Shown: positions 35,200 to 47,700 of the stretch, one piece after another
Layout: every line of letters begins with the position of its first letter
Position numbering within the stretch: position 1 is the first letter of the stretch
Assembly (NCBI GenBank): GCA_035048495.1
Contig: CM068552.1
Coordinates: forward strand, 24,058,154-24,122,153
Reading direction: 5' to 3'
Origin: Euptelea pleiosperma
Taxonomy: Eukaryota > Streptophyta > Magnoliopsida > Ranunculales > Eupteleaceae
DNA: 64,000 nt
The notes under the pieces: generated by a model
The model's database searches: none
What the model was told of the DNA's origin: nothing
The model's input: the letters and a program-made list of their open reading frames with translations, nothing else
Program-made: the position numbers and the translations under genes

Positions 35200-37714
35200 C
35201 TCTTTACATTCGTTGCAGTTGATGGTTTCGTCTTTGAGTAACGTGTCTAAATTAGATTGTGACTCATGTTAGTTAGGTAAACACCATCGTGCTTCATTTC
35301 CATCTAGGATTATCCCTTGTGTGTCGAGTCTTTTTTCTTTTGTTCATTTAGATGTTTAGGATCCCATTAAGATTATCTCTTGAAATGGTTTCGAGTACTT
35401 CATTACATTGTTTCATGATTATTCAAGAATAATGTTACATTGGTTTGCATGTTCAAGTATTTCGATTTAATAATGGAAACGAATATGATTTATAGCCATT
35501 TTGTTCTTATCTCACTTTTCATTATATTTTGCATCAAACTTCATGTTCACATTCATCTAAGCAAAAAGAAGAATACGAATTTGCTTGAAGTTATAAGGGT
35601 TCTTTTATTTGAGATGAAAGTCCCTAAAATCTTTTGGAGTGATGAAGTTCTTACAGTATGTTATTTCATCAATCATATGCCTATGTCAGTTCTTCAAGGT
35701 CAATCCCCACATTCAATTCCATTTCAGACAATTCATTATTTTTCTTGCCTCCATGAATTTTTGAGCGTTTTGTTTTGTTCAACACTTCCGTCCTAAATCT
35801 AATAAACTTAATCCTCATGCTATTAAATGCATCTATTTGGGATATTCTCGTATCAAAAAAGGGTATCAATGTTATGACCCCAGTTCTCATAAAAACTTTG
35901 TTTATCATTTCTTTGAACATGTTTTGCTCTTTTTGCTAAGTGTGATTTGGTTGAGTTTGAGCCTCCATCTCTTTCGCTTCCTATTGAGGTTGGTGGCGCT
36001 TTTTCATCGAATATGCAAGTTATGATAGGTCTACCACTTTGTACTCGTACGAATCTTGCTTCCAATCAAGTGCTGGCTCCAAACTTTTGTCTTCCTTGTC
36101 GGCTTTCTCGTCGATAACTTCATCATTTACCTCGTCCCTAGATCTCTTTATTGCTTTATGCAAAGGTACACGTTCTTGTACCCAATCTTCTTTCCAAGGT
36201 TGTCTTTTGCTCACTTATATCCATTTTATCATTGTGCCTATAAATTATATATATATTCCTAACAGTGTTAAGGAAGCCCTTCTTGTTGTGGTTAGCGGAG
36301 GATTGATGAGATGAATACTCTTTACTCTAATGGTATGAAGAAACTTTGCCTCTCTACCTCCAAAAAAGTAGTTGGTTGGCTATAGGTGGATGTACACTGT
36401 TAAATTTCTCCCTGATGGGTCTGTTGAACTATTAAAGGCACACCTTGTTGTCAAAGGCTACACTCAGACTACTGTGAGACTTTCTTGTCTGTTGCTAAGA
36501 TTACTTTAGTTCGTATTATGATCTCTTTAATTGCTAATTTGGGATGGCCACTGTTTTAGCTAGATGTAAAAAAATGCCTTTTTGCTTTGTATCTTGCAAG
36601 AGGTATATATGAGCAACCTCTAGGGTTTATTGATAAAGGGAATTTGAGAATGTTTGTTGTTTAACAAAGGTGATAGATGGACTAAAGAAGTTCCCAAGAG
36701 TTTGGTTTGGTCGCTTTAATAAAGTTGTTATTCAATTTGGATTGCGTCAGTGCCAATCAATCCACTTTATGTTTACATGGAAGAGTGAAAAGTTTACCAT
36801 CGTGTTGGTTGTATATATGGACTGAAAGAGGATGACTGTGGAGAAATTCAGGATTTAAAATAGTTCATACAACTACATTTTCATACCAAAAACCTAGGAA
36901 AGTCTGGGTACTTCCTAGGAATTGAAGTTGCGAGATCAAGCTATCTGGTCACTTTATCTCAAAGGAAGTATGTTTTGGACCTTCTTGATGAAATAGGTTT
37001 ATCAGAATCAAAATCAGTTTATACTCCTATGGATTCTAATACCAAGCTTGTGGTCAATTAGGGAGGCTTTGATAGTTAGTAAATTGAATTATCTGACTAT
37101 CACTTGACTAGATATTCCCTTTGCCGTTAGTGTGGTAAACCAATTTATGTAGTCACTAGGAGTTTCGCATTGGGATGCAATTATTCGAGTGGTTAGAGAC
37201 TTGAAGGAAGCTCCGAGCCATGGATCATTATACAGGTCTAATGGACATGTCCATGTCATTAGTTATACAAATGTTGATTGGGCTTGTTCTCCTTCTGATA
37301 GAAGGTCTGCTACAAGTTAATATTGCACTTTCCTAGCTCTCAATCTAGTGACTTGAAAAAGTAAAAAAGCAATATGTGATTGCTTGTTTGAGTGCTGAAG
37401 CTGAATATAGAGCATTGACTCATACCACCTGCAAGTTAACATGGTTGAAACACCTCCTTCAGGAGTTGGGTGTTGATGTAGATTCTCTGATGAATTTGCA
37501 ATGTTATCATCAAGTAGCTATCCATATAGCTTCTAACCCAATATTTCATGAACGAACAAAAAATATTGAAGTAGATTGTCACTTTATTAGAGACGAAGTT
37601 ATGTGTAGTGATGTTTATACTCCGTATGTAAAGTGTAAAGATCAATTACCGACGTGGATTACATTTGTTCCAAACTGGAGTTGCACGATGTTTACTCTCC
37701 AACTTGAGGGAGAA
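35200..37714 (+). pseudogene. Copia pol, heavily decayed (integrase, RT, RNase H)
   Basis: Integrase scraps run from about 35300 to 36010: LEVIRVLLFEMKVPKIFWSD, SVLQGQSP, then HAIKCIYLGYSRIKKGYQCY and DPSSHKNFV, which is the stretch downstream of the catalytic core. RT scraps run 36370-37060 ([48 protein letters not shown], SLYSYGF). RNase H runs 37240-37690 with [20 protein letters not shown] and [18 protein letters not shown]. Stops and frame changes occur throughout. It ends at a purine tract ttgagggagaa (37704-37714). Confidence 0.8.
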
Positions 37715-38000
37715 TGTTAAAAGAGTTACTTGTAATGTGATGGATATGTAGGGGTCTTACTGTCTTTTGGATAGTTTTCAATAATATAATATATTGTTGA
37801 GACTTGACTAGGACATTAAGCTTGTTTGACTTCTCCTCTTCTTCTCTCAATTCTTCTTTCGTCGCACAGCCTCTAAGCATGCATGTGAGAGAATATTTAG
37901 ACAGATCCCATCAGCAATGCCTAGGCCTTCGGCATTTGAATATATATATATACTGTTCAACATCCTCATATAATGCACAAAATACCTGTCATGTACGTCT
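37715..38000 (+). repeat. 3' LTR of the decayed Copia, outer end uncertain
   Basis: Begins tgttaaaagagttacttg directly after the purine tract. No matching 5' LTR or clear CA end could be placed. Confidence 0.45.
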
Positions 38001-38469
38001 TTCTGTACTTTAAGTAAAATAATATGAACAATAACTTAAGAAAGTTGAATGTATGTGATCTACCATAACTTAATTCCTTTCCCTCCAAAGAAAAGAAACC
38101 TCACTTCTAAAAATTTCTCCATTCAAATCTTGTCTGGTGTCCATTCACCCTTAAAAAGCACCCTTTCCTTTAAGAAATTCTTTAAATCATACAAGACTAG
38201 TCTAAACCTCACAAAGTATGACTTTTCCACCATCACACAAAAACAGAAAAATTTACCCACCCGCACACTCTAGCTACTGGAGGAAGCACACATTGGAGTG
38301 TGATAGATGTAAGATCATTAACAAAGACTATATGCAACAGATGTGAAATCGTTGACACTAACACTATGTCTTCAGTTTCCATAGGCCACATGCATAAACT
38401 CTTGTTCACTGATCAATGCGACCCATGTTCATATTCAGGAGAAAATTTGAAGTTGACATGGGACAAGAT

Positions 38470-38784
38470 TTATCTTGGTTCAGACAATTGTATAGCCTCT
38501 TGGTCCTGTGTCGAATCTTCATCCCAGACAAATTGATGGGACATAACTGAATACTCTTGATTCCGGATCACTTCAAGTTGCTCCCACTCTGTCCATCGCT
38601 CGATGAGTCCCACCCCTTGCAGCATACCCACCACTTCTGCCATCTTTGGACGGTCCTCCGGTGAGCTTTGAGTACACAATAATGCAACCTGGACAACTAT
38701 CTCAACTTCTTTTGGAACATAGTTTTGATTCAAGTTGCTATCGACAATGTCGTGAAGCCTCCTCTCTCTCAGTAACTTCTTAAT
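38470..38784 (-). CDS. LRR-RLK exon 11 (last): kinase C-lobe end and tail
   Basis: 105 codons with stop TAA at 38472-38470. It starts [18 protein letters not shown] and includes [19 protein letters not shown] (conserved subdomain XI Arg) and [15 protein letters not shown]. It ends IQLSEPR. The acceptor is a tandem one (AAGCAG): the second AG was chosen because it joins DH directly to IKK as in relatives. The exon number assumes one unseen first exon. Confidence 0.95.
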   Translation of the reverse strand: MKKLLRERRLHDIVDSNLNQNYVPKEVEIVVQVALLCTQSSPEDRPKMAEVVGMLQGVGLIERWTEWEQLEVIRNQEYSVMSHQFVWDEDSTQDQEAIQLSEPR

Positions 38785-41700
38785 CTGCTTGTGTGCACCC
38801 ACGCACACACATTATTCATAACCGCTAAGAAAGAAGGCACAAAAATGTATAATCTATAAAATCTTTTCAACGGCAATTATAGTGCATATTAATTTATTCG
38901 TATGCAAAGTCTACCACTAGAATGATCTATGTTTTGGGGTTTCAACTGTGTAAGCAGACTAAACCTTTTTTTGTTTGTTCGGAAGGGTTCAACTTGTGAA
39001 CTCCTGCGTGTAATCAACCAAAATCAGAAGATATACAAAGCTTGGATTTTTATTGAGATATTCCTCAGAAAATCACTTTCTTCTGCAGAAAAAATAATCA
39101 GGGTTTAATTGCACAAGATAGCAAGAAAAATTGAATAGCAATGGCCTACATTACTGGGCAGTTAATACTTTAAGGTTTTGATTCTTCCATCACTCAACTT
39201 AGTAAACGGAAGTTCCACGAAATCCAAGTGGCCAGATAGTTACCACACAATCCATGTTTGGGGTTAGTTAGATCTCACTTGTTGCCACCATGTTCTTAAG
39301 GAAAAATGGTTTGGATAGCAATACTCTGGTTTCTTTTCTCTTCATTACCAGTTTCTAAACAAATTGGTGTATAGTTGGTTTATTGTTTATTTTCTTTGGT
39401 TACTAATTTCTATTATCCATCCAAAGCGCTCTGTCCTCATCAAATATTCATCCCAGCATACTTTTGAAATGAATTTTATATATAACAGTCGAAAGTTCTC
39501 TAAGTCAAGCAAAATGATTGTTTGTTACAAGAAGCAGAGACGAATCAAGTGAACTTAGATATCTCCAGGGTGTACATCATATGAGGAACCTAGACACTAA
39601 AAAGCCTAATTGGTCTACCCATTGGATTTGAGCATTGTGTTTCATCATGAGCTCCATGAACAGGCCCATGGATGGGTCACATCTAAGCATATGGTGCTTT
39701 TAGTGAGAAAAAATACAATTTTTAAGTATAAATGGTTGTAGGGTTCATTTAATTACTTTAAACATCTTCTTTTAAGCTTATTTATGCATCAAATGCATGA
39801 TTTCGGGTGCCTAGGTATGTTTTGGTTTGTCTAGCCAATTTTTAAATGTTTCAGGAATATTTTCTTCTATCTCGGATGTGTCTCAATTTTTCACCTGAGA
39901 GGCATACCTCGAGATAAAGATTTTAACCCTTGCAAGCATGAACCTAACTCGAACTGACAATGTGAAAATGAGATGCTAACAAATACCCGCCATGCATGAT
40001 TACAATTTATGTCATGCATCTCCAATCTAGAAACACATGGAAACAAAAAAACTATCATTTATCCGAACCTAACAAATCATGTATCAAGAGATGCATAACT
40101 ATGCCCCCGAACAGCATTCAAGTTAGAAAAAGAGGTATATGCATTTATGCGAAACAAATGTGGGAATTTCATATGAACATTGATATAGGTCAGGCAGTTG
40201 AAATGAAGTAAAACTAAGAATCTTACATGATCAAGCAGCAGAACATCTTCCTCTTCTTCAAGGCGTGAGAAATCTATTGCACGTTGGCCAGTTACAAGTT
40301 CCAGAAGTGTTATACCATATCCAAAAACATCTGTTTTTTCTGATGATCTTCCTGTGGACAGATACTCCGGTGCAATATGTCCCATAGTTCCACGCACCTG
40401 GGTTGTAACATGAGTCAATTTTGTGTCGACCAGTTTTGCTAGTCCAAAATCTCCAAGAACTGCCTCAAAATCATCATCTAAAAGGATGTTAGCAGACTTC
40501 AAATCACGGTGTATAATCTTAGGATTGCAGTGCTCGTGTAGATACTCCAAGCCATGGGCTGCACCAAAAGCCACGCGTTTTCTTGTGGGCCAGTCCAGGC
40601 CTTTCTCCCCAGGTTTTAAATCTGTAGCAAGAATAAAAAAGGATATCTTAGACTAATGGAGAAATGTGGGCAACTATTCCTATTATAAATTAATGTACCA
40701 AGTATAATTAATACCTATGTTGAAGCGATATTAAATATATCAATGATAATGTAAAGACTCAAATTCCAACTTCCATTTTGTTTTTTTGGGAATGCAAAGT
40801 ACTGTGCGTACGCGCGCGCGCGCATGTGTGTGTGTGTGCGTGACATATCTAATTATCGATCGAATGAAAACATCTATTTATAGATGGAATGAAAATCTGG
40901 AAGAGGCTAGACAATGAGTAATATGTTTCAGAGTATGAATTAATCTACAATTGCATATTAATTTGAAACTAGGATGTGTTACCTGAATACAGCAAGGACA
41001 CAAGACTGATAAAGTTGGATACATCATTTACACTTAAAATTGAAGTATCCGATATGGATTCATCATCCATTTTGAAGTATCCAGGTAAGGTTTATCTTCA
41101 GTGACAAAAATCATGTGTCACACAGTTAATAATATTGATGGAGAGATTGGGGTTTGGACGAAAGCAAGGGTTGTCCTGTGTTGAGATGATTGGACCAAAA
41201 TCAAATGTCTAATATGCATAAAATAGAACATCCAAAAAACTCAAACATATATACGTTTATCATATCCAAAAATGACATATATACATTTTAAAGGATACCC
41301 AGACAAAAAAGAAAGAAAAGAAAAAAGAAAAAAAAATTTACAATAAATTTAAGGGAAAATTACCCTTATATCCCTAGTTTGATTTTCAATCCAAACAAGG
41401 GAAAATTAAGGGTAGTTATCCATGAGTTTCTTTGTCACACCCCAAATCAGGTACCTGATATTAGCCCAAACAGTGGCCAACTTAGTACTCGCATTGAAGG
41501 TATGATGTATGAGTCAAGAATTTCAGAGATAACAAGATTACTAACGCAAAAAGGTCCATACTTTAATTCCATAAATCATCAAAGTTCACTAATCAAAATA
41601 AAAACATGGGACTATAGGTGACTCATGTAGGGAACCCTGGAATTTGCACTATCGAAAAAAGCATTACCGGTGGTTCATGTACTGAACAACGTCAGTCAAC

Positions 41701-44700
41701 CTAAAGAGTCTAAGACTAACAAACTTAACAGTCAACCATAATGGTATAAAGTACAATCAAAGGGCATAAGCAAAGCAGCAGTCATACCATTAGTCCGAGA
41801 TAAAAAATAGCTCAAAAATATAATAAGTTAACCTAGTCAACCAACAAGCGCATGGTGCTAAGAAGAAACAACTCTAGTTGAAAACCTCGGCATCACCAAT
41901 CTCTTTCTCCTTAGACCTGACCATCAAAAGTAGGACCATCGACTTGGAAGCAGCAGGGAGCACGGAGTTAGAAGGGGATTCACACTGACTGTTAAGGAAC
42001 TCGGTTGCAAAAAAATCGGCTGAGAAGTTTAAGCAGAACCTTGGAGAGTGCTCTCTAGATAAATGCACAAACTGACAATCTTAGCCTACCATTCCTTCTT
42101 CTTGGCATGTAGAGCTTTCTTCTTCTTCTCTTTGGTCGCGGTTTCCTTCTTGGCAAGCTTCTCAATCACTGCCTTCTTGGCTACTTCTAACTAAATAAGC
42201 TGTGATTGCTCAGTGCCGAGTTCAAATTCAAGCTCCACAATGCAAATCTTCAGCATCGTCAAGTCGGCTTGTAATGCCAATTCCTCCTCAGTTTGCTTTG
42301 CCAGATGCCTCATATATGAAGCATCTTTCCCTTGTTGGGACACCTTCTCTTTGGCTACGTGAAATCAGTCACAAAGGACCAACGAACAACTAGTCGTCTA
42401 CAAGGATAATATTATCAAGAAATGAAAAGAGAACGATTAAACAAACTAAACAGAGGAAGTAAATTTACCCCATACCAACCCCTTTGCAATCCTATCCAGT
42501 ATAGTTGTCTAAAACGCCTTTTGCCTCATCACGGCCCCTTAGAAGGAAAATGCCTGACTAGACTGTAGAAGTTGCCCATCGTTTTTGAAGGTCAGCTTGA
42601 ACGGGACCTTGTTAGGGACCTTATAACCTTCACCAATGATCTCACCTCACTTGGTCTCTTCCGACGAAACCGAGGTCTAAGTCTCCTGAGCAGCTTCCTT
42701 AGCAAGAACCTTCCCTTTTAATATGTGATTGGACTGGAACTCGAATGGCTGGGAGTCTGATTTTTACTCAACTAGGGGGGGGATAATCTTCTTGTAGAGA
42801 GTAGAGCTCAAAGAAATCATCTCCCATCTCTTTTGACTTCTTGTAGAGAGTAGAGCTCAGATCTTTCTCATTGGCAACTAGAAGGGTAAAGTCCGACTGA
42901 GTCTCCTTGTCATCAGAGGAATCAAAAGAGGAATTGTTTAAGGTCTGTTCGTTGGAGCCTGAGTCACTACAACCTTAAGATATATCAATTCTTCTTTCTC
43001 TTTCTATGGAGCTGATCAAACCCATAGTGCATAAGGTAACCTAAGAAGCGGAAAAACATAAGAAACAGGACAGGAAAGGTAAGAAGTTGATATTAGATTT
43101 GGGAACATAATAACCACTATAATGATATTGACCAACTAGAAATAATACTTGAAATAAAGAATTCTCAAGGCACTTTTCGAGTTTTGGAAGAGCTAAGCTC
43201 TGTCGAGGTCATGTTGTCAGCTAAATCCCAAGCCCAGAAATTAAGAGACGAACCTTCAGCCACTTCTTGTCAGAATCATAAAGACATACTTTGCTAAAAA
43301 GGTTGACTTGGAAAACTTAGTTAAATACCTAAACATGTCCCAGGGCTATCCTTCTTAGAAATGGATCTAAAGCGAAAGTTCTATAAAATATTAAAGGCAC
43401 TGTAATCTTTCACTCAGCTATACTCATTTCCTTGATATGGGACAAAATGTGCCACAAATTACCATTCATTTGCCCGAGAGTTGAGAGCCTTAAAAACTTC
43501 TCAGGCAAAAAATAAGGGGCTTCTCATGCATGCTTCTACCTGTCCTCGAGTGATATTAATTTCTTCGCGGTCATTCAAATCAAGATTTCTCTAGTACCCT
43601 ATGTCAAATCACAAAAATCAAATAGAGGCGTCAAGTTCTAGATCCAACTTAATATCCATATTACAAGGAATATCAAATTCTCCTCAAATAAAACAACATC
43701 AAGACAACTCCTAGGAGACATCTAGGGGTATTTCTAAAAGAGAAAGAGCATGAAGAACTCAAAATATCTGGAGTAGAGGTTAGAAGAATGGCTGAGAAGG
43801 ATGTTAAATTTCAACAAATTGGCTCACTTCACAAAACCTTCCCAACTAGTGGCCGATTTCCTGAGTCCAGTTTCTCTTAAAGCGTTAAATAATTGAAGTA
43901 GGGCTTTTATCCCTAATGTATCTGTTAGATTTCATAGTATTAGGGTTTGAGAGAGGGAGAGAGATGGAGAGAATGAGAGTTGGAGTCGAACTAGGTTGTT
44001 CGGCCTCCTCTTGTTATTATATATATGTGTCCCACTTAAGTGGGTGTATCTAAGAAGCTTTAGTTACACCCACCTATCACACCCACACACCCACACGTTA
44101 CATAGAGAAACTCTAACACTCCCCCTCAAGCTGGAGCGTACATATCAAACATGCCCAGCTTGGTACACAAAGTAGAAAAAAACGAACGAGGTAAGGCCTT
44201 CGTCAACACACCACCCAAATGATTTGCGGAAGTGATATATGGTGTGGTGATTCGTTTACTCAAGACCATGTTACGGATGAAGTGACAATCAACTTCGATA
44301 TGCTTGGTTCTCTCATGCAATACTGGGTTGCTGGCAATGTAACTGGCTGCTTGATTGTCACAGTACATTGGCTTAGGAGAAGGAACCACATACCCCATTT
44401 CTTTAACGACTGAACCCACACCATCTCACATGCCGTGTGTGCCATAGCTCTATACTCTGCTTCGGCACTGGAACAAGCAACAACACTTTGCTTCTTACTA
44501 CGCCAAGTAACAAGATTCCCACCAACAAATGTACAATAGCCTGAGGTAGAGCGACGATCAATGTGACTACCAGGCCAATTAGCATTAGACAATTCAGTAA
44601 CAGTTACAGACTTGGACAGGCGATACAGCAATCTATTTCCTGGAGAACCTTTTAGATAACGCAATATACGGATAACAGCATGCCAATGGGGCTGTCGTGG

Positions 44701-47700
44701 GCATGTACAAACTGACTAACTACCCCAACAGAAAATGTGATGTCTAGACGTGTAACCATAAGATAGATAAGCTTCCCAACCAACCGACAATACTGACCAA
44801 GATCCCCATAAACCTCCCCATGTTCAGCATCAAGCTTAACCGTGGGATCCATAGGGTGTCAACTGGTTTGGAACCAAGGGTACCAGTCTCAAAGAGAAGA
44901 TCTAGCACATACTTGCGCTGCGAAAGTGTGATGCCTGTCTTGGACCGAGCAACTTCAATGCCCAAAAAATACCGGAGGGCCAAGTCCTTGGTATGAACTG
45001 CTGTGACAAATAGGTTTTCAAATCAGAGATGCCTCTAGAATCACTGCTGGTGATGATGATATCATCCACATATACGATCAAACAAATAACCCCAGAAGAC
45101 GATGTTTTGGCAAACACGGAGTGATCAGACACGGAGCGAATGAACCCATAACGTAACACAACCGAACTGAATTTATCAAACCAGGCATGCGGTGATTGTT
45201 TCAGTCTATAAATCACCTTTTTGAGGCGACAAACTAATGAGGGCTGTCCAGAATGTATATATCCAAGCGGTTGCTCCATGTACACCTCCTCCTGTAAGTC
45301 ACCATGTAAGAAGGCATTCTTGATGTCCAACTGGTACAGTGGCCAATCACAGCATACGGCCGTTGAAATAAGAACTCGAATAGAGTTCAAACGAGCAACC
45401 GAGGAGAAGGTCTCCAAATAATCCACACCAAACGTCTAACCAAACGTCTAAGTATAGCCCTTAGCAACCAAGCACACCTTAACGCGCTCAACCATACCAT
45501 CAGGAAGATATTTGATGGTAAACACCCAACGATAACCAACAGAAAAGAGGAATCCATGCCATCTGAGTCCAGAGTTCTGCGGACTAAACGGTTGTAGAGA
45601 CCACAAAAAGGAAGATTAATAGGAGAGGCTAGAAAGGAACAATGTAGGAGATCAAGATAACATATTGGCTTCAGAGTCTTCCCTCCCCCCCCCCCCCCCC
45701 CTTTTCCTTCAACCCTCTCCTCTATTTATAGTGGAGGGTTGAAGGTTAAGAGGGCATGATTGTCATTAATTTGACAATCATTAGTGTACCTGTATTGTGC
45801 CACGTGGATCAAAGGTGGCGCCGTCGTATCTTGATGACGACCCTTTGATCGGACACGTGACATGCTACAGTGCCATTGTGCTGTCCAGAAGGCGGTCAAT
45901 CAAACGAGTATCCTGTTCCCATGTATTTTAGTGGTTTTGCGAACAAGATTGTCTCTAACCGACCGCTCATACACTTGCCCCGCCAATCTTACGATTTATC
46001 TATGACCCCCATGCTAGCGTGTGTAAAAATCGAATTTCTATTAGCGGGCACATGACCCTTGCGCAAGCAAGACTACCGTCTTAGCGCTATATGCAAGTAC
46101 CGAATTGGCACTTTGTGAATGGAAGACATTGATATACCATGTTGTCTGACGTACGGGTATCGTCTGATAAATGCGTTGTGCGGGTCACTACCTGACGTGC
46201 GAGTGCCGTCTTGCTAGACAAGTTGCATGGGTCACCATCCGATGTGCGGGGTGTCGTCTGATGGATATGTTGCGCGGGTCACCACCTGACGTGCGAGTGC
46301 CGTTTGATAAACAAGTTGCATGGGTCACCATCCGATGTGCGGGGTGTCGTCTGATGGATACGTTGCGCGGGTTACCGCCTGTCATGTGAGTGCCGTCTGA
46401 TAGACATGTTGCATGGGTCACCATCCGATGTGCGGGGTGTCACCTGATGGGTAGTCTAATCTTTGTTTGGGATATCTACAGACATCAAACGCTGATGTCC
46501 ACCCCAAAAATGCCACGTGGCACACTATTGGAGGCCCGTTGAGACCAAGAATTTAGCCACTCCTTTATGTCCAGACCTACACACAAAAAATATACTAATT
46601 GGTAATTTCTTGCCATTTGATTAGAGTACCCCAAACAATGCTCAAATCTGGTTACTTTTGTTTTATTTTTGTTGGTCAAATTTTCAATGAAATACTTGAA
46701 ATAATACAATATCTCTTGCAATTTATAATTTTCGAACAAGAAAACTATTCATCAAAATGAACAATGATTTCGTGCGTAAATTTTTCCAAAAAGAAATGTT
46801 AGTTGATTTACGTGTTGGTTTCTTGCAAAACCGACATATTTCAAAAAATTACGACATTCAATACCTGACAAAGTTTCTTATTCACATAAGGATCTGCTCA
46901 GTCTCGACCAGACTTTAAACCATAGATGGCAGTTTCATTGGAATGATAGAGATTTTAAAGTTTTATTACTTCTATCTTCACATTTTTTTGAATCAGATAC
47001 TAAACCTAAAGGAGAGATAAAGTTTTTTTTATCAATAAAAAGTTTTAAAAGGGAGAAGTTTGCATTAACCACTCTTTGGGTATTTGCAGACAATGAAATT
47101 TTAGGTTGTTTGAATATTGAAAATCAAAATAGGGATATAAGTACTTTTCCATAAATTTAAAGTAACAGAAGCACTGTTACTATTGATGCACAGAGTGGAT
47201 GGATGCAAGTCTTTGTTGACAACCACTTTACTCTAAAAGCTTAAGCTGTTAGAGGGAGGCGTAACTATGTATATCAGAAGGTCCACAGGTGCAACAGAGG
47301 CGGAGTGCTGGCCACGTAACCACACGACACACTCCAATAACAGCATTTAGTCAGACAATATAAATAACATGAAAGGAAAGATCTTATTGAGCAAAACACA
47401 GAAAAATGAGATGTGGAGTTCAATCGAAGATTCAAAAATAGCTGGTAAGACATGTAAAAAAGAACACTTCATTTTCTTAAAAACATTGATGTGCCAGGTA
47501 CATGTCAGAAAGGTCGATGTACAGAAATCCTAAAGCATATGAAGCTCTGCAGCTAATATTTATCAGAACTCAGAAGATATATATAATTCACCACCATAAA
47601 GATAACATTATTTATAGAAGTTAAGGTAAATAAATATGGACCATAAGCTAATATTCTACCAATAGAATAGATTAGAAAAAGGATGGAATCATAGAATTGA

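Noticed and set aside
38785..38808. ATG at 38808 as start of a separate small kinase gene
   Set aside because: It is intron sequence upstream of the last exon; the frame joins exon 10 through a standard acceptor.
46171..46424. Two overlapping ORFs (72 and 78 codons) on opposite strands
   Set aside because: Both come from a 93-bp tandem repeat whose length is a multiple of three; the peptides are repeats with no domain.
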